This document shows positions 34,180-45,492 of a stretch of DNA of 64,000 bases, one piece after another. Origin of the DNA: Acheta domesticus. Its lineage: Eukaryota; Arthropoda; Insecta; Orthoptera; Gryllidae. Every line of letters begins with the position of its first letter. Positions within the stretch are counted from its first letter, which is position 1. The notes under the pieces are model-generated. The model did no database searches. It had not been told where the DNA came from and saw only the letters and a program-made list of their open reading frames with translations. The stretch is from the NCBI GenBank assembly GCA_031308135.1, contig JAHLJT010000631.1, positions 3,015,371 through 3,079,370 of the forward strand, written 5' to 3'. Position numbers and translations under genes: made by a program.

Positions 34180-34345
34180 TGATGTAACGGGCGAGGTTAG
34201 GAGAAGGAAGAGGAAGGAAACTGTGCACGGTCCGCCGCCAGTTTGTTCGAGTACTGCTCCGGCATTCACTTGATACTGATCGAAGAATCCACGAAAACTA
34301 CCGATCAGAGCAGCCGTCCATTAGGAATCTCTTCCACACAGCCAC
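33896..34345 (-). mobile_element. SINE family S, head-truncated copy
   Basis: The tail side (GTGATTCCGGGCGCGTCAAC) is at the left and the body follows in family order to GAGCAGCCGTCCATTAGGAA at the right, where the tRNA-like head is missing. A (TG)n microsatellite of about 38 bp (34140-34177) has expanded at the point where full copies have only GTGTGTGTAAG. Confidence 0.8.
34140..34177. repeat. (TG)n microsatellite in a SINE
   Basis: About 17 TG units lie in the body of the SINE copy at 33896-34345. Other copies in the window have a short TGTGTGT seed at this place. Confidence 0.95.
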
Positions 34346-34740
34346 TATTGATAATTGATAATTATTTCTTTACAATAATAAATAGGTACTACAAGTAAGC
34401 GCGTTTCTTTGAATGCATCCAAATTGTTGAAATTAAATACTTAAGCATTTTTTAATCTTTCCGCTTGCTTCTTGTCACTAAAATTAAATTGTATTGTTTA
34501 TCCAGTTCACACATCACTGAGACAATGTTCGTGCACAGACATGTTTGTTTACTTCATTAGAAATTATACTTTTGTGAAGCAACAGGGGTGCTAGCCTGTC
34601 GAGGTGACTTTCTTTCAGTTTTTCATGGCTAGTTATAAGTAACGAATAATTTCTGTTACTATGATGATGATGATGATGCAAACGTTACTTCAGTACACAA
34701 AAAAAATTTCAAAGCAAACAAAAAATATATCTTTATTTAA

Positions 34741-35550
34741 TAAAAGTAAACAAGGCTCGCCATCCCTCTCTTGAGAGACGGAACCAACGCTACCGGTTGC
34801 AGCGTGACACGCTACCGGCCACCGTCTGCGGTGTGATTGATTGATTCGTGTTTCCGGGCGCGTCAACTACTTTGGTCATTAGTTCTGTAAGTGTAGTGCG
34901 TGTTTTTCTCGGGAGGTGGCGATGATCTTTTCCCCGCTGGATGGAGAGATCTGGCGTCGACCTACTGTTGACTAGCGGGGTTTACCCCCAACCAGGTATC
35001 TCCCACCAGCGGGGCACCGCCCCAGCCGGGACAAGCTGTAAGCTCCCGGCCGGTCTCCCGGCATGTGTGGTAATGTAGTGCATGTTAGTGTAAGTGTATG
35101 TGTGTAAGAGGAAAGGATAGGACAAGGAAGAGGAAGGAAAGATCGCGCGCGGTCTGTGGCCCGTTTGTTAGGGTACTGCTCCGGCATTCGCCTGGTGTTG
35201 ATCGGAGAAACCACGGAAAACTACCGATCAGAGCAGCCGGCCGCTAGAATTCTCCTCCAGACAGCGACTGAATTCGACCTAGCTGACGAGATAGTGTCGA
35301 AAATCCTGCCGCCGTGGGGAGTGGAGTCCTAGGACCTCCCGGTCAGAGGGACGGCAGTGATTTCAGGTTGATGCACTGAGCCATCTCTCCCGGCCTGCAG
35401 CGTGAGTCAGCCCAGGAAGCGGGAGACCAGCCGCCCAACAAGTATATCTTTGCCCTGCTCAAACCATAGTCATCCCGACCAGTAATCGAGCCTGGGTCTC
35501 CTAGTTTACCCCCAGTTGCTCTCACCGCCAAGATACGTGGCGACCCACGC
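34741..35550 (-). mobile_element. tRNA-related repeat T3 split by a SINE
   Basis: On the minus strand 35550 down to 35400 carries TGGCGGTGAGAGC, which could be an A box, and GGCTCGATTAC, which resembles a B box, followed by a body. At the SINE junctions GCAGCGTGA occurs on both sides (34799-34807 and 35397-35405), suggesting that the SINE split this repeat. The left duplication is about 24 bp away from the SINE tail, so the interpretation is tentative. Confidence 0.3.
34834..35396 (-). mobile_element. SINE family S, near full-length
   Basis: Tail (TGATTGATTGATTCG, that is (AATC)n on the coding strand) at the left, the whole body, and the tRNA-like head at the right: the minus strand reads GAGATGGCTCAGTGCATCAA (A-box region). 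The B-box region here is mutated in the segment with GGACTCCACTCC. It has the same internal order as 40815-41381. Confidence 0.85.
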
Positions 35551-35753
35551 TTATAATGTTTTCTTATTCATCGTCCTATCATATAACTGGATGGACAATG
35601 AACCGAAAGTAGTACCTTCGGCACAAAAAATGTCTTCCATGATGTGATCGTGTAATTGCGCAACAAAAGTTCAATACGAGTAATTCAAATCATCGAAATT
35701 ATTAAACGAATCACTGGTCTCCTCGGCAAATTAGTGGATAGAGCCACTTGGCC

Positions 35754-36284
35754 GATTGATTGATTAGTGACTCCGAGCGCGTCCACTGCGAAGATAATTA
35801 GTCCATAAAGTGTAGTGCATGTTTTATTGTGAAAAGTGGCAGTGATCTTCTCCTACTGGATGACGAGATACAATGTCAAACTACTCGTCAGTTTGTGAGG
35901 ATTTTCTCCAACCAGGTATCTCCCACCAGCGAGTTATGCTCAAAGCTTCCGGCTGGTTTACCAACATATGTGATAGTGTAGTGCATGCGTATGTGTGTGT
36001 AAGTAAGGTGAGAAAAAGACAAAGAAGAGGATAGAATGATCGCACACTGTCTGTGGCCCACTTGGTAAGGTGCTGCACGAACAATTAACCTGTTGATCGG
36101 AGAAACCATGGAAAACTACAGATTAGAGCAGCTGGCTGCTATTCTCCTCCGGATAGCGACTGAATTCGACCTGGCTGATAAGCTAGTGCCGAAAATCCTA
36201 CCACCGCCGAGTTTCGAACCTAGGGCCTTCCGGTCAGACGCACTGCAATAACATCAGTTGATGCCCTGAGCCACCTCTCCCAGT
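35754..36284 (-). mobile_element. SINE family S, near full-length, diverged
   Basis: Plus-strand landmarks are GATTGATTGATTAGTGACTC at the left and TTGATGCCCTGAGCCACCTC at the right. The head on the minus strand keeps GGTTCGAAACTC close to the B-box consensus. It shows more substitutions than the copies at 34.8 and 40.8 kb and is therefore probably older. Confidence 0.8.
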
Positions 36285-36465
36285 ATACACATTAAACTTG
36301 CACACGATCAGAAGTCGACGATAGTCATTTTCAAGAATGTATTCGCTTCTCAGCGTACCAACTTATGGCCCATGAAAGTAATGAAATTTTTGCGGAGAGC
36401 AAAAGCGGTTCATCGCTAACTCCGGGATCCGCAAAGAATAAAATACTTTTAAAGGCGTAGTCAAA

Positions 36466-36557
36466 GCTATGTAGCTAGTATCAAAAATCCTGCCACCGTC
36501 GGGATTCGAACCGCAAGTCCTCCCGGTCAGAGACACTGCACAGATATCAGTTGATGC
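36466..36557 (-). mobile_element. SINE family S, head-only fragment
   Basis: Minus strand: GCTCAGGGCATCAACTGATA, then CTGACCGGGAGGACTTGCGG and GGTTCGAATCCCGACGGTGG, the last holding an almost perfect B box. About 90 bp of the tRNA-like head with no body or tail. Confidence 0.7.
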
Positions 36558-36559
36558 CC

Positions 36560-37675
36560 TGAGCTAGCGCCAAACTACATAAACATGAGTGGAATATGTC
36601 GCGCTTACCTGCAAAATGTGAAATTAAGAACAGCAGATTTGAAGATCTAAGTTTATAGCCAGTTGTTACGAAACACAAAATCCCTCATGTGACTGACGGC
36701 GTTTACATTTTTCCTTAATTATAAGGCTATATTTACAGATTTGGCGCCAAAATTTTGCGTACACTTAGAACATGGTCCAATGCAACTGATGGCGACCATA
36801 TCTAATTTTTTTCAAAAATGGTGCTTAGCCGGTTGATGCGTAACACCGTCCAATTAAGAGATCCACAGCCCCTTCTTTTGCGAGGAAGCCCCTTCCCGTC
36901 TCACCGGCGAATATAATCACGTTCGCGCACGCAGAGCTTACTGGTGTTTTACGTGAACTTGAAGTGAAGAAAAAAACACCATTGTGTACATTAAAATGCA
37001 CATTACTAGAGCACAAAGTGAAGAGTTTGCTTAATAAAAGGAGTCGCAACATTCATTTTTAAATGTGAATCGATTCCTTCAGCGTATACCTAAATATAAT
37101 AAATGTTGTTTGGTGCTTCTCACTTTGACACAAACCTAAATATGACATCTCTTAACGTGTTAAATCCTAGCATTACTTCACAATAACTGAAGTTAGATGA
37201 GACCGAAAATGAACTTGTTTTGCAACACCTTTGAGTTTAGGCTTGCACGGTCATAGAAAAATTTCATTTCTTGGTGTATCTTTCTGTCATTGTTGGAGCA
37301 ACCTCAAAATCAAATGTAAAAGATAGGCCGACGTCTAGAGACGAAATGTTTATGCTTTACATACAGAATTTTCAATTTGTTGAACTCTAACAAACGTCAA
37401 GTAACAAACCTCTTCTGGACTAACTTAAGCTGTTGCATCTGTAAATACGATAAACCTTTATTCTTTGGAATAAAACTAGTAATTCAACATACTGGAGAAA
37501 GGAGAAATTGAGTTTCGGTTCACAAAGTTGTGAAGGTCGCCAAATTATAATTCTGGAATTAAAGAAAATAATGAATGTACAGTTTTTTAAGAGAAAAGAG
37601 GCGTTCACACTCTGTTCCGCTCACAAATTCGTGAACAAACTTTACACTTTTTACGGTCTGAGGATCGGATCGAAA
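36560..37675. other. No recognised feature
   Basis: A+T-rich sequence with short frames only; no gene or repeat was recognised. Confidence 0.35.
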
Positions 37676-37679
37676 CATA

Positions 37680-38490
37680 ACACTTCGAAACGCGCCGTAA
37701 TGACCTTACCAGAGAAAGTTGTCTTGGAACTACTGTCCACATCTCTCGCACACGACACTGTTGTAACACGCGACACTGCAGAGGCGTCAAGCCGGGCCTG
37801 CTTTACTCCGTTGTGACGACCAGCAAAAACATTCGTCATTCACAGAATATCCGAAGCGTCGCCACACCCGGACGCAATAACACGGCGACATTTCGAGAAC
37901 GAAACCCCGCAAAAGCCGCGGAAGGTCGTAAGCAATTAACATGTCAACAAAGAGAAACCTTTCCCGCGAGGAATCCATTGTGGCAAAATCGGCGGGGCGA
38001 AACCTTCTTCCCGCCCGCTAACTCGGTCGACGAGGCCCGCCCATCCAAATTAGGTGTCGCGCGTTGCAGGCGGAGAAGCCCGCAAAAGATATATGGAGCG
38101 GAGAGAAACCAGATGTTAAACGAGAAGTATCGGTTGTCATACAAAAGGTACATATCATTTTAATGCGAGCGATCGATCTCATCAGCGATCTTCTATTTGC
38201 ACAACCTAATTTCCCTTCGCGCCTCCGGCGGCGCGGCCTTTGGCTCGCAGCTGCGGAGCGCTCGGCCTCGGAGACTTCAACGCGCGGCCAGCAACGAACG
38301 CCCCCGCGCCCGCCGCCTCCGCCGCGCTGGAATGAATGAACAAATTTCTGAATGAGGAGTTACCCGGCTCGAGCGCTCTCGGGGCGTGGGCGAGCCGACA
38401 ACAACTGCCGGGCGCAGGCGTGCCGCTCGCCGGGCCGGTCGACGCGCAGCCGCGCCGGGCTCTCTCGCTCTGTCTTCTGCCCCTTGTTTG

Positions 38491-38528
<38 letters not shown>

Positions 38529-39135
38529 CGACTGCGAGACGGCTGGTTCGCCCACGCGTCGAAACGTGGCCTGCACCTACGGGCCGGCAGGAAATTGTCA
38601 CGGGCCGAGATTTGTCGTTAAGCTCGACGGCGCGGCGGCGCGGGATGGCGGCGGCGGCGGAGTGGGAGGAGGAGGAGGAGGACGCGGCGGCGGTGGGAGA
38701 TGCCGCGGGGGCCGAAATCGAGCGGGGAGACGCAGTCGGAGCGTCGTCAGAGGAGGAGGCAGAGGCGGGGAAGGCGGCGCGCGCGACGACGAGAACGCCG
38801 GAGAACAAAGAGAACGGGTCCCAACCTGAAATTACGTGGAAGATTCGGTTAATTATGGATCCCGAACGGCGTGCCACGGTCATTAAGCGCTGATAAATCT
38901 GCAAGTTCCCTTTTGGGAGGCGCGCAGGCGACACGGACGCAGAAGGCCAGTGCACGCGAGCGAGCGAACCGAAGGGGCGCGCTGGTCCCTGCAACACTTC
39001 GTCCCTCGTCTCGCCCGCGCCCTCGCCTGCGCCGTCACACACGCCCGCGCAGTCGCACGCACCCGCGCCTTCGCCCGTGCCCTCGCCATCACTTTATCCC
39101 GCTCCCTTGCCCTCGCCTGGAATCTGCCCGGCGGC
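37680..39135. other. Large GC-rich CpG island 8
   Basis: About 1.4 kb of CpG-rich sequence, moderate to about 38150, then dense from 38210 onward. It includes a GGCGGCGGCGGCGGCGG run at 38491, GAGGAGGAGGAGGAG runs and a CGCCCG-rich end. Several plus and minus frames exceed 100 codons. A plus-strand frame near 38646-38891 has acidic then mixed composition ending in a stop at the island edge, but overlapping frames are equally open and I recognise no domain. Confidence 0.55.
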
Positions 39136-39139
39136 TGAC

Positions 39140-40490
39140 GGGCTACTTCCCAGTGCAGGGAATCCACACGACCACGACCATACCTTTTTCGAAAACTGTA
39201 TTTCATCACACTTTCCACTCGATTAAATTTACTTAATTCGCAAAATAATTAATAAAGAAACAATCTCCGTATCGTCATCACAGAGTTCTCAGAAGGCAGT
39301 GAAGTTGCTCATAGCCAGCCGCAGTACGTACAACATACTTTTCAGTTCTAGCGTTGCTAATGATAGATTTCATTTAGTATTTGTGTATTGTGTTGATACC
39401 ACATGCTTGCTTTTACGTCTGCAGACGAGACGCTTTACATATAAATTTCCTTTAAATCCAACTTCATAGGTGTTCTGACAACTAAAGTATCCACCTAGGC
39501 CGCCATGTAACTTTTCGGAACATTATCAACCTCGCAGCCTCACGATATATACAAATCAAACTGTACTAACAAGTTTTGTGCCTTTGTACCTTAATCATTC
39601 GTTTTTTGAATCACTGTTTTTCTTCGAACGAATCAAATAAACAAATTCATTTGAAGATTTATATTAGCTCTAGTAATAAATTTGAAAAACATAACGGATA
39701 CGGTTTATATATAAATCCGATTTATATTTGCAAATGATTTCCATTAAGGCCCTGCTCCGATCTACGAATGATTTTTGGATTTCTTGAAAATTGTGTTAGT
39801 TGTATTGCTACAACTAAAAAATTGCTGTATTGCAGTTATTTTTATGGCTTAGGAACAAGAAAAAAAGGGTGAGAAAAGAGTGATGTCTTTCGTTCATAAC
39901 TCGTTAGGTCGATGTTTATCCGTCATTCTTCAGGTAAAACCGGATAAATCCACGATCTGCCTGGTCAGTGAACCGTCCTCTAAAGTTCCCTCCTGACTGG
40001 CTTCGACCCAGTTAATTAAGTGGTCACGAAAATCTAAACCTCGCTTGGGGTCGACCTGTGGTCTTCTAAATGTAAGCGTACAGCAACGTACTTACTGTAA
40101 TGATTCTCCAAAGCAGGTTATGACATTCAAGAGACCTAAATTTACGATACACGGAACGTAATGACTATTCCGCGGCTTAATCAGCTTCTTGAAAAGCCAC
40201 TTACGAAACTGAATTACACAGTTTTTAAGTAATGGAAAAGTGTACACACCAGAAAAGACTTTATTCTTAAAAAAAACTATCGGCAGCCATATTTACAATT
40301 ATTACAGATGCTCCCCCCCCCCAAAAAAAACTCGGGCCTGGCCAGCAAAATCGTGCTGCCGCCGCCGCCGCCACAAGATGAATTGCCGTTTCCTAACCTT
40401 CAGCGCCTATAAGCCAGTGGCCACTTTAGCGTGAACGAGGCCCTGTCATCAACGTAACCGCGAGTATCCATTTCGCCCGCTATTTAAATT
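39140..40490. other. No recognised gene; C-tract at 40311
   Basis: A+T-rich sequence apart from a C11-A8 tract at 40311-40329 followed by a short GCCGCCGCCGCCGCC run. No coding block was recognised. Confidence 0.4.
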
Positions 40491-40514
40491 AGTATTTACT
40501 CAGTAATACGCGGC

Positions 40515-40803
40515 TTGCGAGTTCGCACCGCCGCCTTTCGCGAAATTGGCGCCGGTCCGCGCGGGGCTCTGCGCCGGGGCTTCGTCGTGGGTGGCGCCGC
40601 CGCCGCCGCGCCCTTGTTGTGAAGCGCCGCCGCAGAAAAAGCCGCGAGGCGGCGGCGGCGGCGCACGCAACGCCCGGGGCCGCGGCGCGACGTGGCCGGA
40701 CGAGGCGAGGCGAGGCGAAGCCAGGCGGGCGAGGCGACCGCCCGTGGACGCACAGTGGGCCGCGCCTCGCGCCTCCGCACACGGCCACCGGTGGCTTCGG
40801 TGG
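40515..40803. other. GC-rich CpG island 9
   Basis: CpG-dense with GGCGGCGGCGGCGGCGC near 40647 and a GAGGCGAGGCGAGGCGA stretch at 40704. Open on both strands. It directly abuts the SINE target duplication at 40804. Confidence 0.55.
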
Positions 40804-40814
40804 CTCAGGGCTTC

Positions 40815-41381
40815 ATTGATTGATTGATTGATTCGTGTTTCTGGGCGCGTCAACTACTCAGGTCCTTAGTCCCGTAAGTGTAGTGCGTGTTTTTATTTCT
40901 CTCGGGAGATGGCGATGATCTTTTTCCCCTCTGGATGGCGAGATCTGGCGCCGACCTACCGTCGACTAGCGGGGTTTTCCCCGCAACCAGTTATCTCCCA
41001 CCAGCGGGGCACCGCCTCAGCCGGGACTAGCTGTAAGCTCCCGACCGGTCCCCCGGCATGTGTGGCAGTGTAGTGCATGTTAGTGCAAGTGTGTGTAAGA
41101 GGAGAGGATGGGACAAGGAAAATGAAGGAAAGAACGCGCGCGGTCCGTGGCCCGTTTGTTAGGGTACTGCTCCGGCATTCTCCTGGTGTTGATCGGAGAA
41201 ACCAAGGAAAACTACCGATCAGAGCAGCCGGCCACTAGAATTCTCCTCCAGACAGCGACTGAATTCGACCTAGCTCACAAGCTAGTGTCGAAAATCCTGC
41301 CATCGGGACCCGAACCTAGGACCTCCCGGTCAGAGGGACTGCAGTGATATCAGGTTGATGCACTGAGCCATCTCGCCCGGT
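40815..41381 (-). mobile_element. SINE family S, full-length with target duplication
   Basis: Best copy in the window, 567 bp. On the minus strand it starts with a tRNA-like head: GATGGCTCAGTGCATCAACC (A-box region) and GGTTCGGGTCCCG, a B box of polymerase III type. The body follows, and it ends in (AATC)n. The flanks CTCAGGGCTTCAT (40804-40816) and CTCAGGGCTTTAT (41382-41394) match at 12 of 13 positions, as expected for retroposition. The element has no protein product and would depend on a partner LINE that I could not identify. Confidence 0.9.
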
Positions 41382-41391
41382 CTCAGGGCTT

Positions 41392-41475
41392 TATGTCACT
41401 GCAGTGCCCTTGACCGGGAGGTTCCAGGGTTCCACTCCCGACGGTGGCAGGATATTCCGTAATAGCTAGATAGCA
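41392..41475 (+). mobile_element. SINE family S, head fragment
   Basis: ATGTCACTGCAGTGCCCTTG, ACCGGGAGGTTCCAGGGTTC and CACTCCCGACGGTGGCAGGA read as the tRNA-like head in plus orientation, with B box-like GGGTTCCACTCC. It lies back-to-back with the full-length minus copy that ends at 41381. Confidence 0.6.
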
Positions 41476-41816
41476 AGGGCTTTGATTAGATTTGATTTAT
41501 TTGGTCAAAAAACAGTGAAAACTGTATATGACGTATGGGGGAGAAGATTATTTATGCACGTTTTCATAAGTTCCACAACATTTTAACTATAAATACGATG
41601 GTTGAGAGACGAATACAATATAAAACAGATATAATAATAAAATTTAGCAACATTTGAAAAACTAGATATTTCTTTCCTGAGTTATAAAAAACACACTTCC
41701 AACGGTAAACGAAATGCAGATGCGATTCTTCTGCATTGCTAACAAAATAATAACTCACCCTCAGCTCTACTCCTACCACTTAAAAGCAAAAGGAGTGCTC
41801 AACAAAACGTACGCAT

Positions 41817-42325
41817 AGTGAAGCTAATCCAGTCTCTGTCTGGAGGGGGTTCTAGCGGACGGCTGCTCTGATCAGTAGTTTTCCGTTTCTGACCGATTGA
41901 TTGATGATTCCGGGCATGATTTTTCCTCGTGAGGTGGCAGAGATCTCCCGCTAGATGGTGAGATCCGGCGCCGACATACCATCGGCTAGAGGGGTTTTCG
42001 CCAACCAAATATCTCCCAACAGCGGGGCACCGCCGCAGCTGGAACAGTGCATTTAAGTGAGTGTGTAAGGGGAATAATCCTTGGTGTGTTTGTTAGGGGA
42101 CTGGCCGGGTATTTGCCTGGACTCCGGAGACCAGAGGGAGCATAGAGTGTGTCTCAGCAGGGGCGGTGACCCACTAGTGGGAGATAGCTGATTGGGGAAA
42201 ACATCGCAAGCCGACAGATAGTTTGGCGCCGGATCTCGCCATCCAGCATGGAAGATCACCACCACTTCCTCCCCGCGATAAAATATGCACTATACTCACG
42301 GGACTATTGACGCGCCCGGGGAAAA
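41817..42325 (+). mobile_element. SINE family S copy split by a second SINE
   Basis: 41817-41893 reads in plus orientation (CAGTCTCTGTCTGGAGGGGG, GGCTGCTCTGATCAGTAGTT). At 42105 plus-oriented body resumes (GGGAGATAGCTGATTGGGGA, GCGCCGGATCTCGCCATCCA, TATTGACGCGCCCGG). Between them lies an oppositely oriented copy. Tail and head are both missing. Confidence 0.65.
41896..42104 (-). mobile_element. SINE family S copy nested in the previous one
   Basis: The tail GACCGATTGATTGATGATTC at the left is followed by minus-oriented body: CGTGAGGTGGCAGAGATCTC, AGATGGTGAGATCCGGCGCC and CCCAACAGCGGGGCACCGCC. It stops near 42090-42105, so its head is lost. Confidence 0.65.
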
Positions 42326-42329
42326 AATC

Positions 42330-45295
42330 GTTATCTTCACTTCTATACCAATGTATACAGACGCAAGGGCGTTGCGTTACGACGCGATAATCTCTGAATG
42401 TATTGAACCAACATCGATGAAACCTATGAGCTAGCTTCCTTTGAAGGTCAGGAGTGGTATAGACTATGATTTACAACCATAAACCTTAATATATTCATAA
42501 AATAATTACTTTTCTGGACTTCTTTCCCCTTGCATTACATCACAGATTCAAGAGTGCATCAATGTTCAATTGTTTAGCTGCGCACCACCAGAGGATGACG
42601 ACTAAGGTCTACAATTGAGTTCATCAATGCAGAGAACTCCGCATTTATAAAATATATGAGGAATATTTGTGGACGTTTACCATCAATTGTCTAATCTCGA
42701 ATGTTAATATTTAAGAATGATTCTGACTGTTTTTCTTCACTCTATTTACAAAAGTAACTTGGATACTGATTTTAATTGCGTCTAGGCGTGAATATATTAA
42801 GCGTACAAGAGTAGCGTATACTTATTCATATATGAAATGTTCGGAAAACGACATTTTTCTGATGAATATTTGATATTGTCGTAAAAAGGTATGAATGCAC
42901 ACATGTATTCTACTTGAAATAGTTATTGGTTTCGTTGTAGTACATTAAGTATGATTATTACGTAAATTTTAATTATTTAAATTGGTGATAGTAAGTTCGG
43001 CAAGAAGAAGTATAATTGAAGAAACAGGGTAGTGAGAAATGGAAGGAATTGAATATGTGTCAACACTGATTTTCAAGGTTGTTGAAAATATAACAATATA
43101 TATTTATTTAGATAACAGAAATATTTTCGTCAAGACGGTATCCACAGTATGATCTAGGATTTTTGTAGATATTACAATTATGTAAGTTGTTAATGACACC
43201 TTTCCATCAACCACTATTTACCAAAGACCCTAAAATGAGCACTCGAATTCAATTAAAATCACTTTATTTATACTGTTATTTCAATTGCCTCGGTGTGGGA
43301 TCAAAGATCAACTTCAAACTTTTGTTTATAAATAAACGAGAAAAAATATGAAAAAGAAGGAATTTTACACTGTGGCAACTGATTGAAAGTATGGGAATAA
43401 TATATAAAACTTTACAAAAATAATATGCGAGCTCATGTATTTTATTTTTTAGTTGGAATTGTTTTTTTAGTTGGAATTGGTAGACTCCGCGGCAGGGCGG
43501 GTATAGATGGAATACCTCTTCCTGCTTAATAAATTATTGTGATAAATTCAACGCCAACGAGGGGTGCTTCAGCTAGTCAATCAATCAACCAATCCGCACA
43601 TAGGCATTCAATCCGCGCCTGTGCCGCACTGACGGGATCCATATCCGTATGATGTGGATGACCGATCATGGTCAACAAGACTGATCATGATCGAATTTAC
43701 AATCGGTGGTACCACTTAATATTATTATTGTTATTATTATTACTACTACTACTACTACTTTAGTCTTTTATCCCTAAATGAGTTCTTTTCTCCACACAGG
43801 GTTGATGCGAGTAAGATCCCCAAAACTGGATCGAAACGTCCATTTGAAATATCTTTAACGTTTTAATATAATGATAAAAAATATCGATAATAATAACTTG
43901 AAGTACATTTTGTTATCACTTGTGTCATGAACACCTAAAATAACTGTTATCTTCTTTACGGAATAAAGGGAGAACTGAAGGCTTATCTGGTCGCCGGCCG
44001 TATGATTCAGCTTTCAAGAACTTAATTTGACATCCATAATTACAAGTTGAAGCTGTTCTTTATACCACTTTGAATTTAATGTATTTGCGTAAGTTGTTAA
44101 TTAAAACGTGTTGCATTGCAATTCTACGGCTGTTTTGTTTAGCGTTATGCAAGACAAAGGTACAAAAATACTCGATTAGACACAATTCCGTTTATAAAAA
44201 ACACGGTTGATGAACTTATTTTCTACAAACTATTTCTATATTCATCACAATCTATGAGGATTTCATTTAATGAATATAATTCTCGTTTCAGAGATCTCCA
44301 TATATAAATAGTGTCTAACACTGCTGTAAAGTTATTATATACAATATTTATTCATTTTTTATTTGATGCGGAAGCTTAGCAATACAAGTAGATATAATCT
44401 ATCTAGTCCACAGATAATTTTGTTGGAAACTTTAACGCCTCTGATTTTATTAGAAACCACTACCTATGTGTACACTTATTTGTCAATGTCAAACGTCTGT
44501 GACACACTAAAACATTTTATATTATATATATATGACAATTGAACGATCTAAACATGCAGACACTATATCCTTGAAGATGAGACAGTAACTGCGAGGTTAA
44601 AAAATTTTCTGTTCAGAACATTTTTCTGCACTTGCAACATGGATGAAATGAAGTTGAAAGTGTGTTGTCAAACTACGCCATCAGTTTATTTAAACACAAA
44701 TTTAAAAAATGAAAAAAAGTACACACAATGAACATTTTCGAATTCATATGTGATAATTCTCGCTGCCTAATTCACCCTACAATTATCAGAAATACATATA
44801 CATTCTAAATGTAGGTTTGCTACTATGACACAGGAGAGGAATCCTTAGAAAACTGAAGAAAAGGAAGCAAAATACAAACGTTTCAAAATACCATTCTTGA
44901 ATCGGACGATAAAGGTTTGGAGCAGCTTACCTTGGAAAGTTGTTAAAACCTTTCATCTCACTCTACGAACGTTTGGAAACAAGTTACATGTAATATCATA
45001 GAAATTTATCCATCAATAGCACCTACTCTATATTAACTGTACGAAATACATGTGATTTTGTTCACAACAAGAAAGGTTTAGTGCAATAAATGCAGTGAAG
45101 TGGAGTCTTCAGTGTGACAATAAAAGAAAAGGTCAGAAACGTGAAATGACATAGTGTAGTGAAGTCCAATGTGAAATTAACAAAAACTTATCCTTACTGC
45201 TGCAACTGAACATACTGCACTTACCGAGGCTCTATCATTTATCCCGTGACAAGTGTATGAGACGTTCGGGGAGATCAGTATTAAATTGACTCCGA
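42330..45295. other. Mostly unannotated A+T-rich stretch
   Basis: About 3 kb without a gene-like frame. Minor features: a TTA/CTA trinucleotide tract at 43722-43761, and GATCCCCAAAACTGGATCGA, AACGTCC at 43818, the kind of phrase seen in LINE or SINE 3' regions; it is not enough for a call. Confidence 0.4.
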
Positions 45296-45299
45296 ATTT

Positions 45300-45490
45300 T
45301 ATCCCCTATGGTTGTTAGTCCTGGGGACATGGAAGATGGAATGATGATGATCATGGAGGGTTATTGGACATACAGGTATACATAAACACACCCTTGCCCC
45401 AAGTGGAACACGAACCCACGATCCTTCCATCCGAGATCGCCACGGCACTACTCCTTTAGCGATCTCGGCTACCGCTACCGGTTATTGTTA
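45300..45490 (-). mobile_element. tRNA-related retroposon fragment (family T1)
   Basis: On the minus strand GCCGAGATCGCTAAAGGAGT parallels GCCGAGATCGCTAAGCCAGT at 7604, and ATCGTGGGTTCGTGTTCCAC contains a B box-like GGGTTCGTGTTCC. It directly follows the 3' end of the LINE copy at 45493. Decayed. Confidence 0.5.
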
Positions 45491-45492
45491 TT

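Noticed and set aside
38336..38893. Acidic plus-strand frame as a first exon of a host gene
   Set aside because: Composition follows GAG/GGC repeats, overlapping frames are open, and no donor site or homologous protein was recognised.
43465..43830. Possible LINE or SINE 3' end around GGATCGAAACGTCC
   Set aside because: Only one short suggestive phrase; no head, tail, ORF or second copy in the window.
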